Source: Phycisphaerae bacterium (GTDB lineage: Bacteria > Planctomycetota > Phycisphaerae > UBA1845). Taken from it: a stretch of DNA of 64,000 nucleotides. Position 1 is the first letter of the stretch; each line of letters opens with the position of its first letter. The notes under the pieces were generated by a model. That model searched no databases and had not been told where the DNA came from. It was given only the letters and a program-made list of their open reading frames with translations. A program made the translations under genes and the position numbers. The DNA lies in contig JABWBH010000025.1 in the NCBI GenBank assembly GCA_013360585.1, positions 36,905 to 100,904 of the forward strand, in the 5' to 3' direction. Shown here piece by piece: positions 43,714 to 51,883 of the stretch.

Positions 43714-44059
43714 CCGGAGGGGCCTCCGAGAATCGTCGCTCCCGAAGATCGTGCGAGAGTCCGAAGATCATCCGAGAGTCCGAAGGTCATCGAGAGTCGT
43801 AGCCCCGGAAGGGGCGTCAGACAACAGCCCAGCCCGCCAGGGCTGGGAAGCCGTCGCGGATGAAACGGGAGTCCCGGAGGGACGAAAGAGGTGCGAAAGG
43901 AAGGAGAACGCTTCGCGCCGCCGATCCGCCGTCCCGCCCGGGCGTCCTCGCACGTCGCGTCACAACGACAGCACATCCCAGGCGCCGATCGCCGCAGTCC
44001 GATGGAGACTCCGGTCAGGAATCTTGCGCGCGGCGCACATCCGCACGGGCTGAAGCCCG
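43714..44059. repeat. Cluster of short palindromic repeat modules
   Basis: There are several small perfect hairpins in a non-coding region: CGGAGG/CCTCCG near 43715-43728, GCCCC/GGGGC at 43802-43815, CCCAGCCC/GGGCTGGG at 43828-43847, GTCCC/GGGAC at 43871-43883, and CGGGCT/AGCCCG at 44046-44059. Such CCCCGGAGGGG and CCCAGGGCTGGG modules are a style of intergenic repeat I associate with planctomycete and verrucomicrobial genomes. The region 43593-44069 holds no gene. Confidence 0.6.
43742..43797 (+). repeat. Three tandem 19-bp direct repeats
   Basis: Units 43742-43760, 43761-43779 and 43780-43797 share CCGAAGATC....GAGAGT; the third is 18 bp. They lie inside the palindromic repeat cluster. Confidence 0.8.
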
Positions 44060-44069
44060 CGGCTCGGAG

Positions 44070-45686
44070 TTACGTCAGCGCGATGGTGAGCATCGTGATG
44101 TCGTCGCTTTGCGGCGCCGTCCCGCGGAACGACGCCACCGCGCTGCGCACGGATTGAAGAATCTGCCGAGGCTCCTGATCGGCGGCGGCGGACAGCGCCT
44201 CGATCATCGCGTCCTCGCCGAACAGGGCGTCCTCCGTGTTCCGCGCCTCGATGACGCCGTCGGTGTAGGCGAACAATCCGTGCGGACCCGGACCGATCGT
44301 CACCGTCTGCGTCGTGAAATCCGCCTCGTCGATGACCCCCAGCGGAAAGCCCGGCTCGACGACGAGCGGGCGCACGCGGCGTCCGGCAACGTCCACCAGG
44401 CACGGTCCCGGATGCCCCGCGGAGCACATCCTCAATTCCCTCGACTTCGGATCGATCATCATCAGCAGCGCCGTGACGAATTTCGAGGCGTCCGTGTTGC
44501 GGTGGATCAACTCGTTCCACCGTTTCATCAGCGCCGCCGGATCGGCGGAGTCGTGCAGCGTCACGCGCACCGCCGCCTGGAGGTTGGCCATCAGCAGCGA
44601 CGCCGCCACGCCCTCGCCCGTCACGTCGGCAATCAGCGCCCAGACGGTTCCGTCGGGGCGGAGCCCCGCATCGTAATAGTCGCCGCTGACACGGTTGCCC
44701 GGTTCGTTGAGCGCCGCCACGCGCACCGCCGGTCCGTCCGGCAGCAATCGCGGAAAAAGCCCGGTCTGAATCCGCCGCGCCAGGGCGAGATCCTTCTCCA
44801 TCTGCGTCTTGAGCTTGTACTCCTCCAGCAGCCGCGCGTTGATCAGGCCGATGCTCACCTGTCGCGCAATGCCCGCCAGAAAGTCCGCGTCCTCCTGGGA
44901 GTACACGGTGGACGTGCTCGTTCGATCGCCGTAGATGACGCCGAGAATCTCGTCGTTGTACATCAGCGGAACGCACATCGCCGAGCGGATGCCCAGTTGC
45001 ACCATGCTGACCGTCGGATCGGCCTCGCGCTGGCGGTCCTCCGTAATGATGACGTATTCGCCGCGCTCCAGCGCCCGGCTGAGCGTCGTGCGGCTGATCG
45101 TCAGCTCCCCCTCCCGCCCGCGCAGGTGGCGGACGACGGGCCAGTCCACGCCGCGCCCGCCGGGCTTCTTGACCGCCACCGCCCCGCGCTCGAAGCGCAA
45201 CATATCAAAGCAGATATCCATCGCATCCGTCAGGAGCGCGTCGCGATCCTTCAACGATGTCAAGCGCCCGCTCAGATCGTAAAGAACCTGTAAACGCTGT
45301 TGCGACAGGTGCAGCGGTCCGCCGGCGCGGCGCGAGAAGCTCGCCGTCTCGAGATTCACCTGCTGGTCGCTGACCACCACGCCCGGCGGCTGCTCATGCG
45401 CCTCGCGCGTGTAAACGATCTGCACGTGCCCGAGCGTGACGACGTCCCCGCTCTCCAGCGCTTTCGAACGGACCTGCTCGCCGTTGACCAGCGTGCCGTT
45501 CTTGCTGTCGAGGTCTTCGACCTGATGGCCGTGCCCGACGCGGACGATCCGCGCGTGGCGGCGCGACACACTCGGGTCGTCCAGCCAGACGTCGCAGGTC
45601 GGGTCGCGCCCCAGCGTCGCGGCGCCGTCGCCGACCCGTCGCTGAAGCTGCTGCCCGTTGGATAACGTAATCGCCAGATCCGCCAC
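44070..45686 (-). CDS. FHA-GAF-PP2C (SpoIIE/RsbU-type) phosphatase
   Basis: The 538-residue regulator has three parts. An FHA domain (1-100) carries GRDPTCDVWLDDPSVSRRHARI and SKNGTLVNGE, which bind phosphothreonine. A GAF domain lies at about 140-285 (MCVPLMYNDEILGVIYGDR). A PP2C SpoIIE-type phosphatase lies at 305-538 (SGDYYDAGLRPDGTVWALIADVTGEGVAASLLMA, AGHPGPCLVD, GLFAYTDGVIEA, SDDITMLTI) with metal-binding Asp residues present. Such proteins dephosphorylate anti-anti-sigma factors or other targets. The start is GTG 45686 with GGGAGG upstream. No STAS or anti-sigma kinase gene is adjacent. Confidence 0.9.
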   Translation of the reverse strand: MADLAITLSNGQQLQRRVGDGAATLGRDPTCDVWLDDPSVSRRHARIVRVGHGHQVEDLDSKNGTLVNGEQVRSKALESGDVVTLGHVQIVYTREAHEQPPGVVVSDQQVNLETASFSRRAGGPLHLSQQRLQVLYDLSGRLTSLKDRDALLTDAMDICFDMLRFERGAVAVKKPGGRGVDWPVVRHLRGREGELTISRTTLSRALERGEYVIITEDRQREADPTVSMVQLGIRSAMCVPLMYNDEILGVIYGDRTSTSTVYSQEDADFLAGIARQVSIGLINARLLEEYKLKTQMEKDLALARRIQTGLFPRLLPDGPAVRVAALNEPGNRVSGDYYDAGLRPDGTVWALIADVTGEGVAASLLMANLQAAVRVTLHDSADPAALMKRWNELIHRNTDASKFVTALLMMIDPKSRELRMCSAGHPGPCLVDVAGRRVRPLVVEPGFPLGVIDEADFTTQTVTIGPGPHGLFAYTDGVIEARNTEDALFGEDAMIEALSAAADQEPRQILQSVRSAVASFRGTAPQSDDITMLTIALT

Positions 45687-45871
45687 GCCGCTTCAAGCCT
45701 CCCGATTTCTCTAACCTCCGCCGCTGCCAACCTCAGCATAATAATCGCGTTGCAGCACCACCCGCCGCAAGCACGATCGCATCCCGCCGCGGCCCCGCTA
45801 AACCGGAGCGCCACCTTACCGCGGCGCTCCACCCCCTGCCACCCGTCGCACTCCCTACCGAACTGCACCCG

Positions 45872-45937
45872 TAACAGCCCGTTGAAAAAGAGGTGCGGCT
45901 CCTCCGGGAGTCGCACCTCTTTTTCAACGGGCTGTTA
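45872..45937. repeat. Perfect 26-bp inverted repeat, MITE-like hairpin
   Basis: The arms 45872-45897 and 45912-45937 are perfect reverse complements (outer end TAACAGCCCGTTGAAAAAG). The 14-base centre itself pairs CTCC with GGAG, giving a stem of about 31 bp with a four-base loop. It lies 28 bp past the stop of the vWA gene, so it may end transcription in both directions or be a small non-autonomous element. Confidence 0.85.
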
Positions 45938-45964
45938 TCGCGTGAAGCTGTCCGCCCTTGCGAC

Positions 45965-48481
45965 TTACGGGTTGCCTTCGGCGCCCTCTGAAGCCCGGAG
46001 TTCGATTGCTTTGCGGACCAGATCGACGAACTCGGTGCGGTAGCCCGACGGGTCGTCACCGAGGCCGCCGCGGGCGAGTTCTTCCGCGGCCTCGAACGAC
46101 CAGTCCGCCAGGTACGGCGACTGCCGCAGCAGCAATCCGAAGGACGCCACCGCTGCGGTGAACCGGAAATCCTCCGACATCTGCTCGATCAACGCGCCGT
46201 TGTCGTAGACGGGGGTCTCGATCAGGTCGCTGGCGTCAGCCTCTGGCGCCTTGTAGCGCAGGCGCAGCATGAGCAGCGCGTCGGCGGGCAGAACCCGCGC
46301 TGCGGATTCGTCCGACTTGGTCCGCCCTGCGGGGTCGGAGAATCCGTCGTCACCGTCGCTTCTCCACGCCAAGCCGGCGGGCACCACCTCATACAACGCC
46401 GTGACCGAGTGCCCCGCGCCGATCTCGCCCGCGTCCTTCGTGTCGTCGGCGAAGTCGCGGTTGTCCATCACGCGGTTCTCGTAACCGATCAGGCGGTAGG
46501 CCTGCACCTGCGCCGGGTTGAACTCGACCTGGATTTTCACGTCCTTGGCGATCGTCTGAAGCGTCGCGCCGCACTCGTCGCCGAGCACGCGCTTCGCCTC
46601 GATCAGGTCGTCGATGTAGGCGTAGTGTCCGTTGCCCTTGTCCGCGAGCGCTTCGAGTTTCCCGTCCTTCAGGTTGCCCGTGCCGAAACCGAGGACGGTG
46701 AGAAATACGCCGGACTTCGCCTGCTCGCTGATGAGCTTCACCAGCTCGTTATCGTCGCTGACGCCGACATTAAAGTCGCCGTCGGTGCAGAGAACGACGC
46801 GGTTGACGCCGCCTTCGAGAAAATTCTCCGACGCCATCGCGTAGGCGTCGCGGATGCCGGCTTCGCCGTTGGTGCTGCCTTCCGCACCGAGGCTGTCGAT
46901 GACCTCGACGATCTCGCGGTAGCGCGCCCCCGGCGTCGAAGGCAGCGCTACGCGCGACTCGCCGGCGTAGGTGACGATGCCCACGAAGTCGTCCGCCCAG
47001 AGCTGCTCCAGCAGAACCTTCAGCGACTCGCGCACCAGCGGCAGCTTGTTCTCATCCTGCATCGAGCCGGACACGTCCACCAGGAACACGAGGTTCACCG
47101 GCGGGCGCTGCTCCCGCGCCACCTCGTACCCCTGAAGCCCGATCCGCACCAGCCGATGCCCCTCCGCCCACGGACACTCGCCGACCTCCGCGTGTACCGA
47201 GAAAGGCCGGTCCGCCTCGGGCAGCGGGTAGTCGTACCGGAATGCGTTGATCATCTCCTCGATCCGCACCGCGTCCTTCGGCGGAAGCTGCCCGGCGAGC
47301 AGATGCCGCCGGATGTTGGAATACGAGGCGGTGTCCACGTCGATCGAGAACGTCGAAGCGGCCTCGTCCGCGGTGAAGATAAAGGGGTTCTCGATGATGG
47401 GGGCGTAGGTTTCCTGCGTGCTCAAATCGAAGGTCAATTCGTTGGCATACGCCGCGCCTGCGTAACGTTCCTGGAAATGCAGGGAATCATCCCAACTTTG
47501 CGAGGCGTAGCGGTCCGTCGCGTCCGGACTGTTAAACCCGCGCCACTCGTCCACCGGGGCATCAAAGTCCATCATGTACGCGACAGCCGGCAGCCCGAAC
47601 ATCGCTTCCGGTCGTCCGTCTCCGCTGACATCGCGATTCCTGAAGGGAACCTGGTACTGATAGGATACGCCCTCGATCCCTGCGAATTCAGAAGCGACGG
47701 TCGCCTCCGCCGCCCCTACCGCGCCGCCGGCTGGCGCGTTGAACTGTCCGGCGGTGACGTCGCCGCCGCGTTGAAGCATCCAGACCGCACCGGCGTTCGA
47801 CGGCGGGCTACCGGCCGTCTTAATGCTCTTGCCGACCGTGCTCGCGGTGGACAACTCAATTCTATCTGTGCTGCCCACCCCGCCGAATAAAAGATGCGGT
47901 TGGTTCGCGCCCGCCCCTGGATTGTCCACCACGATCAGCCCCGGACCGCGGTGTTCGAGGGGGATTTCGGCGAAGTTGTCGGGCAGAATGATGGACGCCT
48001 GCGGCGAGAGCCTTGTGCCGATCCGATCGACCACTTGCACCGCCGCCGGGCGCGTGTCCCGCCACATCGCCTTGCCGATCAGCCACGCCGTCCCGCCGAT
48101 GACCGCAAGGCACGCCGCATGACGGAACACCCGCCGCACGCGCTCCCCGACGCCGGGGAACTCCGCAGCCGACCCGCTCCCTTCGACCGCCACCACGGTC
48201 AATATCGTTCCCGGCGTGGGGATCGCGCCCGCACCCGCCGCGACGCCCAAGCCCGTGCCCGAGGGTGTCCCCTCGCCGTCCGAGCCCCCCACCGCCGCCA
48301 TCAGGATCGGCGTGTCGGTTGCCGACAGAGCCTTTTGCAACCGCATCGCGGTGCGTCGCAGCGCCTCGGTCTCTCGCGACAGTTCCGGCGAGCGCTCCAG
48401 CGCAGCCGCCACCGCGCGCCGCTCCTCCGGGTTCAGTTCGTCCAGCACATACGCCGTCAGCCGTGGATCGTTGGCATTCAT
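45965..48481 (-). CDS. von Willebrand factor A protein with anti-sigma-like N-terminus
   Basis: The 838-residue product has an N-terminal cytoplasmic helical part (PRLTAYVLDELNPEERRAVAAAL) resembling anti-sigma/zinc-finger-type N-termini but lacking the Cys/His ligands. A membrane segment lies near 122-140. An extracytoplasmic von Willebrand-type region follows (TFSIDVDTASYSNIRRHLLAG), then a vWA domain with the MIDAS motif DVSGSMQ at about 469-475 and LCTDGDFNVG. A C-terminal YfbK/DUF3520-like domain ends it. It is co-oriented with an ECF sigma gene 142 bp upstream and may be a membrane-bound sensor for it. That link is inferred. Confidence 0.82.
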   Translation of the reverse strand: MNANDPRLTAYVLDELNPEERRAVAAALERSPELSRETEALRRTAMRLQKALSATDTPILMAAVGGSDGEGTPSGTGLGVAAGAGAIPTPGTILTVVAVEGSGSAAEFPGVGERVRRVFRHAACLAVIGGTAWLIGKAMWRDTRPAAVQVVDRIGTRLSPQASIILPDNFAEIPLEHRGPGLIVVDNPGAGANQPHLLFGGVGSTDRIELSTASTVGKSIKTAGSPPSNAGAVWMLQRGGDVTAGQFNAPAGGAVGAAEATVASEFAGIEGVSYQYQVPFRNRDVSGDGRPEAMFGLPAVAYMMDFDAPVDEWRGFNSPDATDRYASQSWDDSLHFQERYAGAAYANELTFDLSTQETYAPIIENPFIFTADEAASTFSIDVDTASYSNIRRHLLAGQLPPKDAVRIEEMINAFRYDYPLPEADRPFSVHAEVGECPWAEGHRLVRIGLQGYEVAREQRPPVNLVFLVDVSGSMQDENKLPLVRESLKVLLEQLWADDFVGIVTYAGESRVALPSTPGARYREIVEVIDSLGAEGSTNGEAGIRDAYAMASENFLEGGVNRVVLCTDGDFNVGVSDDNELVKLISEQAKSGVFLTVLGFGTGNLKDGKLEALADKGNGHYAYIDDLIEAKRVLGDECGATLQTIAKDVKIQVEFNPAQVQAYRLIGYENRVMDNRDFADDTKDAGEIGAGHSVTALYEVVPAGLAWRSDGDDGFSDPAGRTKSDESAARVLPADALLMLRLRYKAPEADASDLIETPVYDNGALIEQMSEDFRFTAAVASFGLLLRQSPYLADWSFEAAEELARGGLGDDPSGYRTEFVDLVRKAIELRASEGAEGNP

Positions 48482-48485
48482 GAGT

Positions 48486-48627
48486 CGGGTGCTCGGGTTT
48501 CGGGGTTCGGGTACTCGGGTTACTTTTGCGCAAGTTGCCTACCGCCTACTGCCTTTCGGATCGTGCATCGTGCATCGTTTCGCCGTTTCAGCGTTCAACT
48601 TTCGACGTTTCAGCTTTCGACTTTCAC
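48486..48627 (-). repeat. Spacer built of four families of about 7-bp repeats
   Basis: The gap between the sigma and vWA genes is almost entirely periodic. CGGGTTT-like units of 7-8 bp occupy 48486-48522, GCCTACC-like units 48537-48557, two exact GTGCATC units 48563-48576, and TTTCAGC/TTTCGAC-like units 48586-48627 with one 1-bp slip. The last block runs into the 3' end of the sigma gene. Confidence 0.75.
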
Positions 48628-49235
48628 TCCCCCAGGCGGTCACGGAGCGTCTTAAGCCCCACGTGCATGAGGTAGCCGACGTAGCCGACGGTCAGTCCGG
48701 TCACCTCCGCGATCTGCTTGTACGAAAGACCGCACTGGAAACGCAGCACGAGAACCTCCTGCTGGGTCGCCGGCAGCCTCGCCAGCTCCACCAGCGCTCG
48801 CGTCTGCTCCTCATGTGCGACGGCTTCTTCCGCCGCAGACGCTTGCGACCTCTCCGGTCGATCGCTCACGGGCGAGGCGAGCGCCCCGCCCGTCGCGCCT
48901 CCGTCCGACGACTCCCGTCCGCCTGACAAAGGCCCGCGGACTTCGTCGCCGCGCCCGCTCGCCGCCGCCAGATCGCCCGCAGGACGTTCCCGCGACCGCG
49001 ACCGGATCACGTCCAGCGCCCGGTTCCGGCAGACCGTGAAAAGCCACGCCGCCTCGTTCCCGTTCAGGCGTGACCGGTCCTGCGACATCCAGCGCAGCAG
49101 CGTGTCCTGCACCACGTCCCGGGCGGTCTGGCCACACCCGGTCAGCCGCAGCGCGTAACCCAGCAGCGGGCCTTCGTAGGTCCGGATCCGATCCGTCAGC
49201 CCGTCACCGACGCCTGGCACAGCGGCCTCCGTCAT
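48624..49235 (-). CDS. ECF RNA polymerase sigma factor
   Basis: The 203-residue sigma-70 protein has region 2 near the N-terminus (LLGYALRLTGCGQTARDVVQDTLLRWM, AAWLFTVCRNRALDVIR). A long Gly/Ser/Ala-rich linker follows, and region 4 is at the C-terminus (LPATQQEVLVLRFQCGLSYKQIAEVTGLTVGYVGYLM). ATG 49235 follows GGGAGG by six bases. The linker (about 85-130) is longer than usual for ECF factors. The downstream vWA gene may encode its regulator. The final codons overlap a 7-bp repeat tract. Confidence 0.88.
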   Translation of the reverse strand: MTEAAVPGVGDGLTDRIRTYEGPLLGYALRLTGCGQTARDVVQDTLLRWMSQDRSRLNGNEAAWLFTVCRNRALDVIRSRSRERPAGDLAAASGRGDEVRGPLSGGRESSDGGATGGALASPVSDRPERSQASAAEEAVAHEEQTRALVELARLPATQQEVLVLRFQCGLSYKQIAEVTGLTVGYVGYLMHVGLKTLRDRLGE

Positions 49236-49458
49236 CGCGCCTCCCGCCCGGCCTGATCGGAGCCGCCCAGGGCGCCCCGAAGCCGTCCTTCTCATAAACG
49301 TTGTACACCCGGGATTCTTAGACGCGGGGGAGCAATAAAGTTCCAACGGCGGGAAGCCCGAGCCGCGTGGTTTCAACCCGCGCGGTTCTTTGCACAGGCC
49401 CAAGCCGCGCGGCTCAGAGAAAGTTCTTCCTTCTGCGTTTTTACTGAGCGTCCCGAGG

Positions 49459-49965
49459 TCACGGCAGGAATCTCGCCGACGCGGCTCCCCCGGGCGCGGC
49501 GCAAACCGCGGCGCGCCCGAACCACCGGTATCGTCGCGCTGCCACGAACTGGTACACGGCGTCCCGAACGAAACGGGGGATCAAACGCCCGATCCGCTCC
49601 GCCGCCGTCCACGGACCCCCGACGTACCGGAGCATCCGCAGGACCGCCTCGCTTTTCATGTGAAGTCCGGCGGCGTCTACGAGTACAAGCGTCTCCACGC
49701 CCGCGGGCTTTCCGGGCAGGTCCACCGCCGCGTAGGTCGCTCCTTGAAGGGGCGCGAAGCGGAGCATCGGCCGGCGCTCGTGCCTCAGGCACCACCGCAC
49801 CGACCGCGAACACAGCCCGCACTCGCCGTCGAAGTACAGCACCGGTTCCCGCAGCGCGGAGGCGCTTTCGCAAGCCCTTGTACAACCGCCGGTGCTCACA
49901 AGACCGTCGGCGCCGGGCGACTCGGGCGTGGCGGGGATGGGTGATGTGCGCTCGGCGTTCCGCAT
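49459..49965 (-). CDS. DCC-family thiol-disulfide oxidoreductase-like protein
   Basis: The 168-residue product contains LYFDGECGLCSRSVRWCLRHE, the D-G-X-C-X-X-C motif of the DUF393/DCC family, a small thioredoxin-like group of uncertain function. LRFAPLQG and TLVLVDAAGLHMKSEAVLRMLRYVGG are further family blocks. The start at ATG 49965 has no clear ribosome site and the first 35 residues are low-complexity. The gap to the sigma gene (49236-49458) shows no gene but includes GC-rich repeats resembling AGCCGCGCGGCT. Confidence 0.78.
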   Translation of the reverse strand: MRNAERTSPIPATPESPGADGLVSTGGCTRACESASALREPVLYFDGECGLCSRSVRWCLRHERRPMLRFAPLQGATYAAVDLPGKPAGVETLVLVDAAGLHMKSEAVLRMLRYVGGPWTAAERIGRLIPRFVRDAVYQFVAARRYRWFGRAAVCAAPGGAASARFLP

Positions 49966-50136
49966 AATGCATGATATGCGCCGGATCGAACCCCCAGGCA
50001 AGGCCGGGCGCAACTTCTGAATGAAGGAAAACCTCGATGAATCAGGGAACCGCGTGGCGCGCCCTGCCGCGCGCATCGCCGCGTCTTGCTGATCCGGCTC
50101 GCCAGGCTAGACTTCAGATCGGGTTGACGGTTTCGA

Positions 50137-50643
50137 ATGAAACAGAACTCGCTTCGCCAACTCGTCGAGTCGTTCAGTCGTGAAGAGGTGCGCTATCTCG
50201 TCGTGGGGGGATTGGCGGTCAACGCCCACGGATTGTTGCGGCACACGGCTGACGTGGACCTCGTGATCGATTTCTCGCCGAACAACGTGTCACGCGCCTT
50301 TACCGCCCTGGAGAAACTGGGGTATCGCCCCATGAATCCCGTAACGGCGGGACAACTCGCCGACCCGCGGATGCGACGGGCGTGGATCGATGACAAGGGA
50401 ATGCGCGTCCTTCGCTTCTTCAGCGACGAGCACCGCTCGGTGTTCGTGGACGTGTTCGTGGACGAACCGTTCAATTTCGCAGCGGAATACGGAAATGCCT
50501 TGACGAAAAGCCTTTCAGACGGTCCCGTGGTGCGATTTGTGTGCCTGGAAACCTTGATTCGCATGAAGGAGGCCGCCGGAAGACCTCAGGATCTAGCGGA
50601 TATCGCCGAACTTAGGCGCCGCGCGGTCAATCCGCGATCGTAA
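50137..50643 (+). CDS. Nucleotidyltransferase-fold protein (AbiEii/MNT-like)
   Basis: The 168-residue product has YLVVGGLAVNAHGLLRHTADVDLVIDF near 20-46, the G-G-X(n)-D-X-D core of DNA polymerase beta-like nucleotidyltransferases. A conserved C-terminal block follows (VRFVCLETLIRMKEAAGRPQDLADIAELR), as in minimal or AbiEii-like proteins. Such enzymes transfer NMPs to proteins or tRNA and often act as toxins or antitoxins. It is followed 67 bp later by a 62-residue gene on the same strand. Confidence 0.8.
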   Translation: MKQNSLRQLVESFSREEVRYLVVGGLAVNAHGLLRHTADVDLVIDFSPNNVSRAFTALEKLGYRPMNPVTAGQLADPRMRRAWIDDKGMRVLRFFSDEHRSVFVDVFVDEPFNFAAEYGNALTKSLSDGPVVRFVCLETLIRMKEAAGRPQDLADIAELRRRAVNPRS

Positions 50644-50710
50644 GGGATCGCGGGGCGTCGCGGGCGGATAAGCCCCGTCATTGCACGGGGCGACCTGGAC
50701 GGAGCCTCGA

Positions 50711-50899
50711 ATGAGCCACCGCCCGGACGACGGGATGGACTGGGAATCCACAACCTGGGAGGGTAGCCGGCGCGCGCAGTTGGAGCACTGGGCCGGCCTC
50801 TCGCTCGACGAGATTTTCGCCGCGCAGGAGGAACTGGCCGAGATCGCCGAGGAGATTGCCCGGGCGAAGACCGTTCCGCCGACGCCGCCTCCCGCATAA
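50711..50899 (+). CDS. Small acidic helical protein, possible partner of the nucleotidyltransferase
   Basis: The 62-residue product has an N-terminal DWESTTWEGSRRAQLEHWAGLSLDEIF segment and a helical acidic tail (EELAEIAEEIARAK). GGAG lies six bases before ATG 50711. I recognise no named family. The size, helical make-up and position right after a nucleotidyltransferase are like those of toxin-antitoxin or target-presenting partners, but this is inference. Confidence 0.58.
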   Translation: MSHRPDDGMDWESTTWEGSRRAQLEHWAGLSLDEIFAAQEELAEIAEEIARAKTVPPTPPPA

Positions 50900-51013
50900 T
50901 CTCAGCGCCTGCCGAAGACGCCGGTCGGCGCGGGGGCGCAGCCGGAGACCCGCGCGCTTTGATCCGGCTCCTGCGCGCACGCGGCGCCGCCCCCGCTCCG
51001 CCTCCCTCTCCGA

Positions 51014-51373
51014 TCAGGCCTCCACCAGCACCTTGAACCCGCCGTAGCACATGCGTTTGCAGTCGAACGGCGTCGCCTTCGGGTCGATCATGTTGGCGAT
51101 GCGAGGGTCCGCCATGACCTTCGCGTTCACCTTGTCGCGGTGAGCCTTCGATTTGTACACGATCCACGAGAAGACAATCGTCTCGCCCTCCTTGGGCTTC
51201 ACCAGCTTCGGAAACGGAACGCCGCAATGCACGTCGAGATCGTCCCCGACGCACTCCCGATACTCCAGCGCCCCGTATTCGCGCCAGATCTTCCCGGCCT
51301 TTTTCGCGATCTTCCGGTAGGCGGTCAGATTTTTCGTCGGAACCGGCAGAACAAATCCGTCAACGTAAGCCAT
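51014..51373 (-). CDS. DUF1428 family protein
   Basis: The 119-residue product begins MAYVDGFVLPVPTKNLTAYRK and contains EYGALEYRECVGDDLDVH and VFSWIVYKSKAHRDKVNAKVM, the signature layout of DUF1428 (YbaA-like) ferredoxin-like alpha+beta barrels. The molecular role is unknown. GGGGAG lies nine bases upstream of ATG 51373. Confidence 0.85.
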   Translation of the reverse strand: MAYVDGFVLPVPTKNLTAYRKIAKKAGKIWREYGALEYRECVGDDLDVHCGVPFPKLVKPKEGETIVFSWIVYKSKAHRDKVNAKVMADPRIANMIDPKATPFDCKRMCYGGFKVLVEA

Positions 51374-51883
51374 CGCTTATGTCTCCCCGTTGGTCGCAAC
51401 TCATCGACACGCGGTCTGCTGCGCACGCAACGGACCGCACCCTCGCCCGCGAATCATGACGATGGATCGTCGACCGCAAAGCGCGAGGCATCCTATCCCG
51501 AATCGGCGCATCGGAAAACATGAGACGCCGCCTCACGCCTTGGCTCCATCGACGGCCCCGACTCGCGCCCAACGCCTGCCCCGACCGCCTCGGGCGGCGT
51601 CACCCATGTCGCCGGGTTCAGCACCCGTCGCGGATCATTGTGTACTACGTGGCTTGAATCCCGTCGGCCTCGTTCCCTCCCGTTGCAGGCGCATCCGACG
51701 CCCCTTCCAACACGTCTTGTCGAATCTCGTCCCCCGCCGCTTTTCCCGAACTTGCAACTCCGCCGACGGTTGAAATTCCTGCCGGAATCACGACACTGAA
51801 CCCGTGAAAGTCCGCCAAGCCCGGAGCTGAGCGGTCGCCGGGCGGCGGGGAGACGGCGGGTGGGTTTCCGCGGAGGCGAAGTT
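51374..51883. other. Divergent intergenic region
   Basis: About 510 bp between divergent genes. No domain-bearing frame, tRNA, strong hairpin or tandem repeat is seen. Promoters of both flanking genes are presumably here, but none is close to consensus. Confidence 0.4.

Noticed and set aside
43742..43797. Possible CRISPR array
   Set aside because: There are three contiguous 18-19-bp direct repeats with no unique spacers and no cas genes nearby, so this is not CRISPR.
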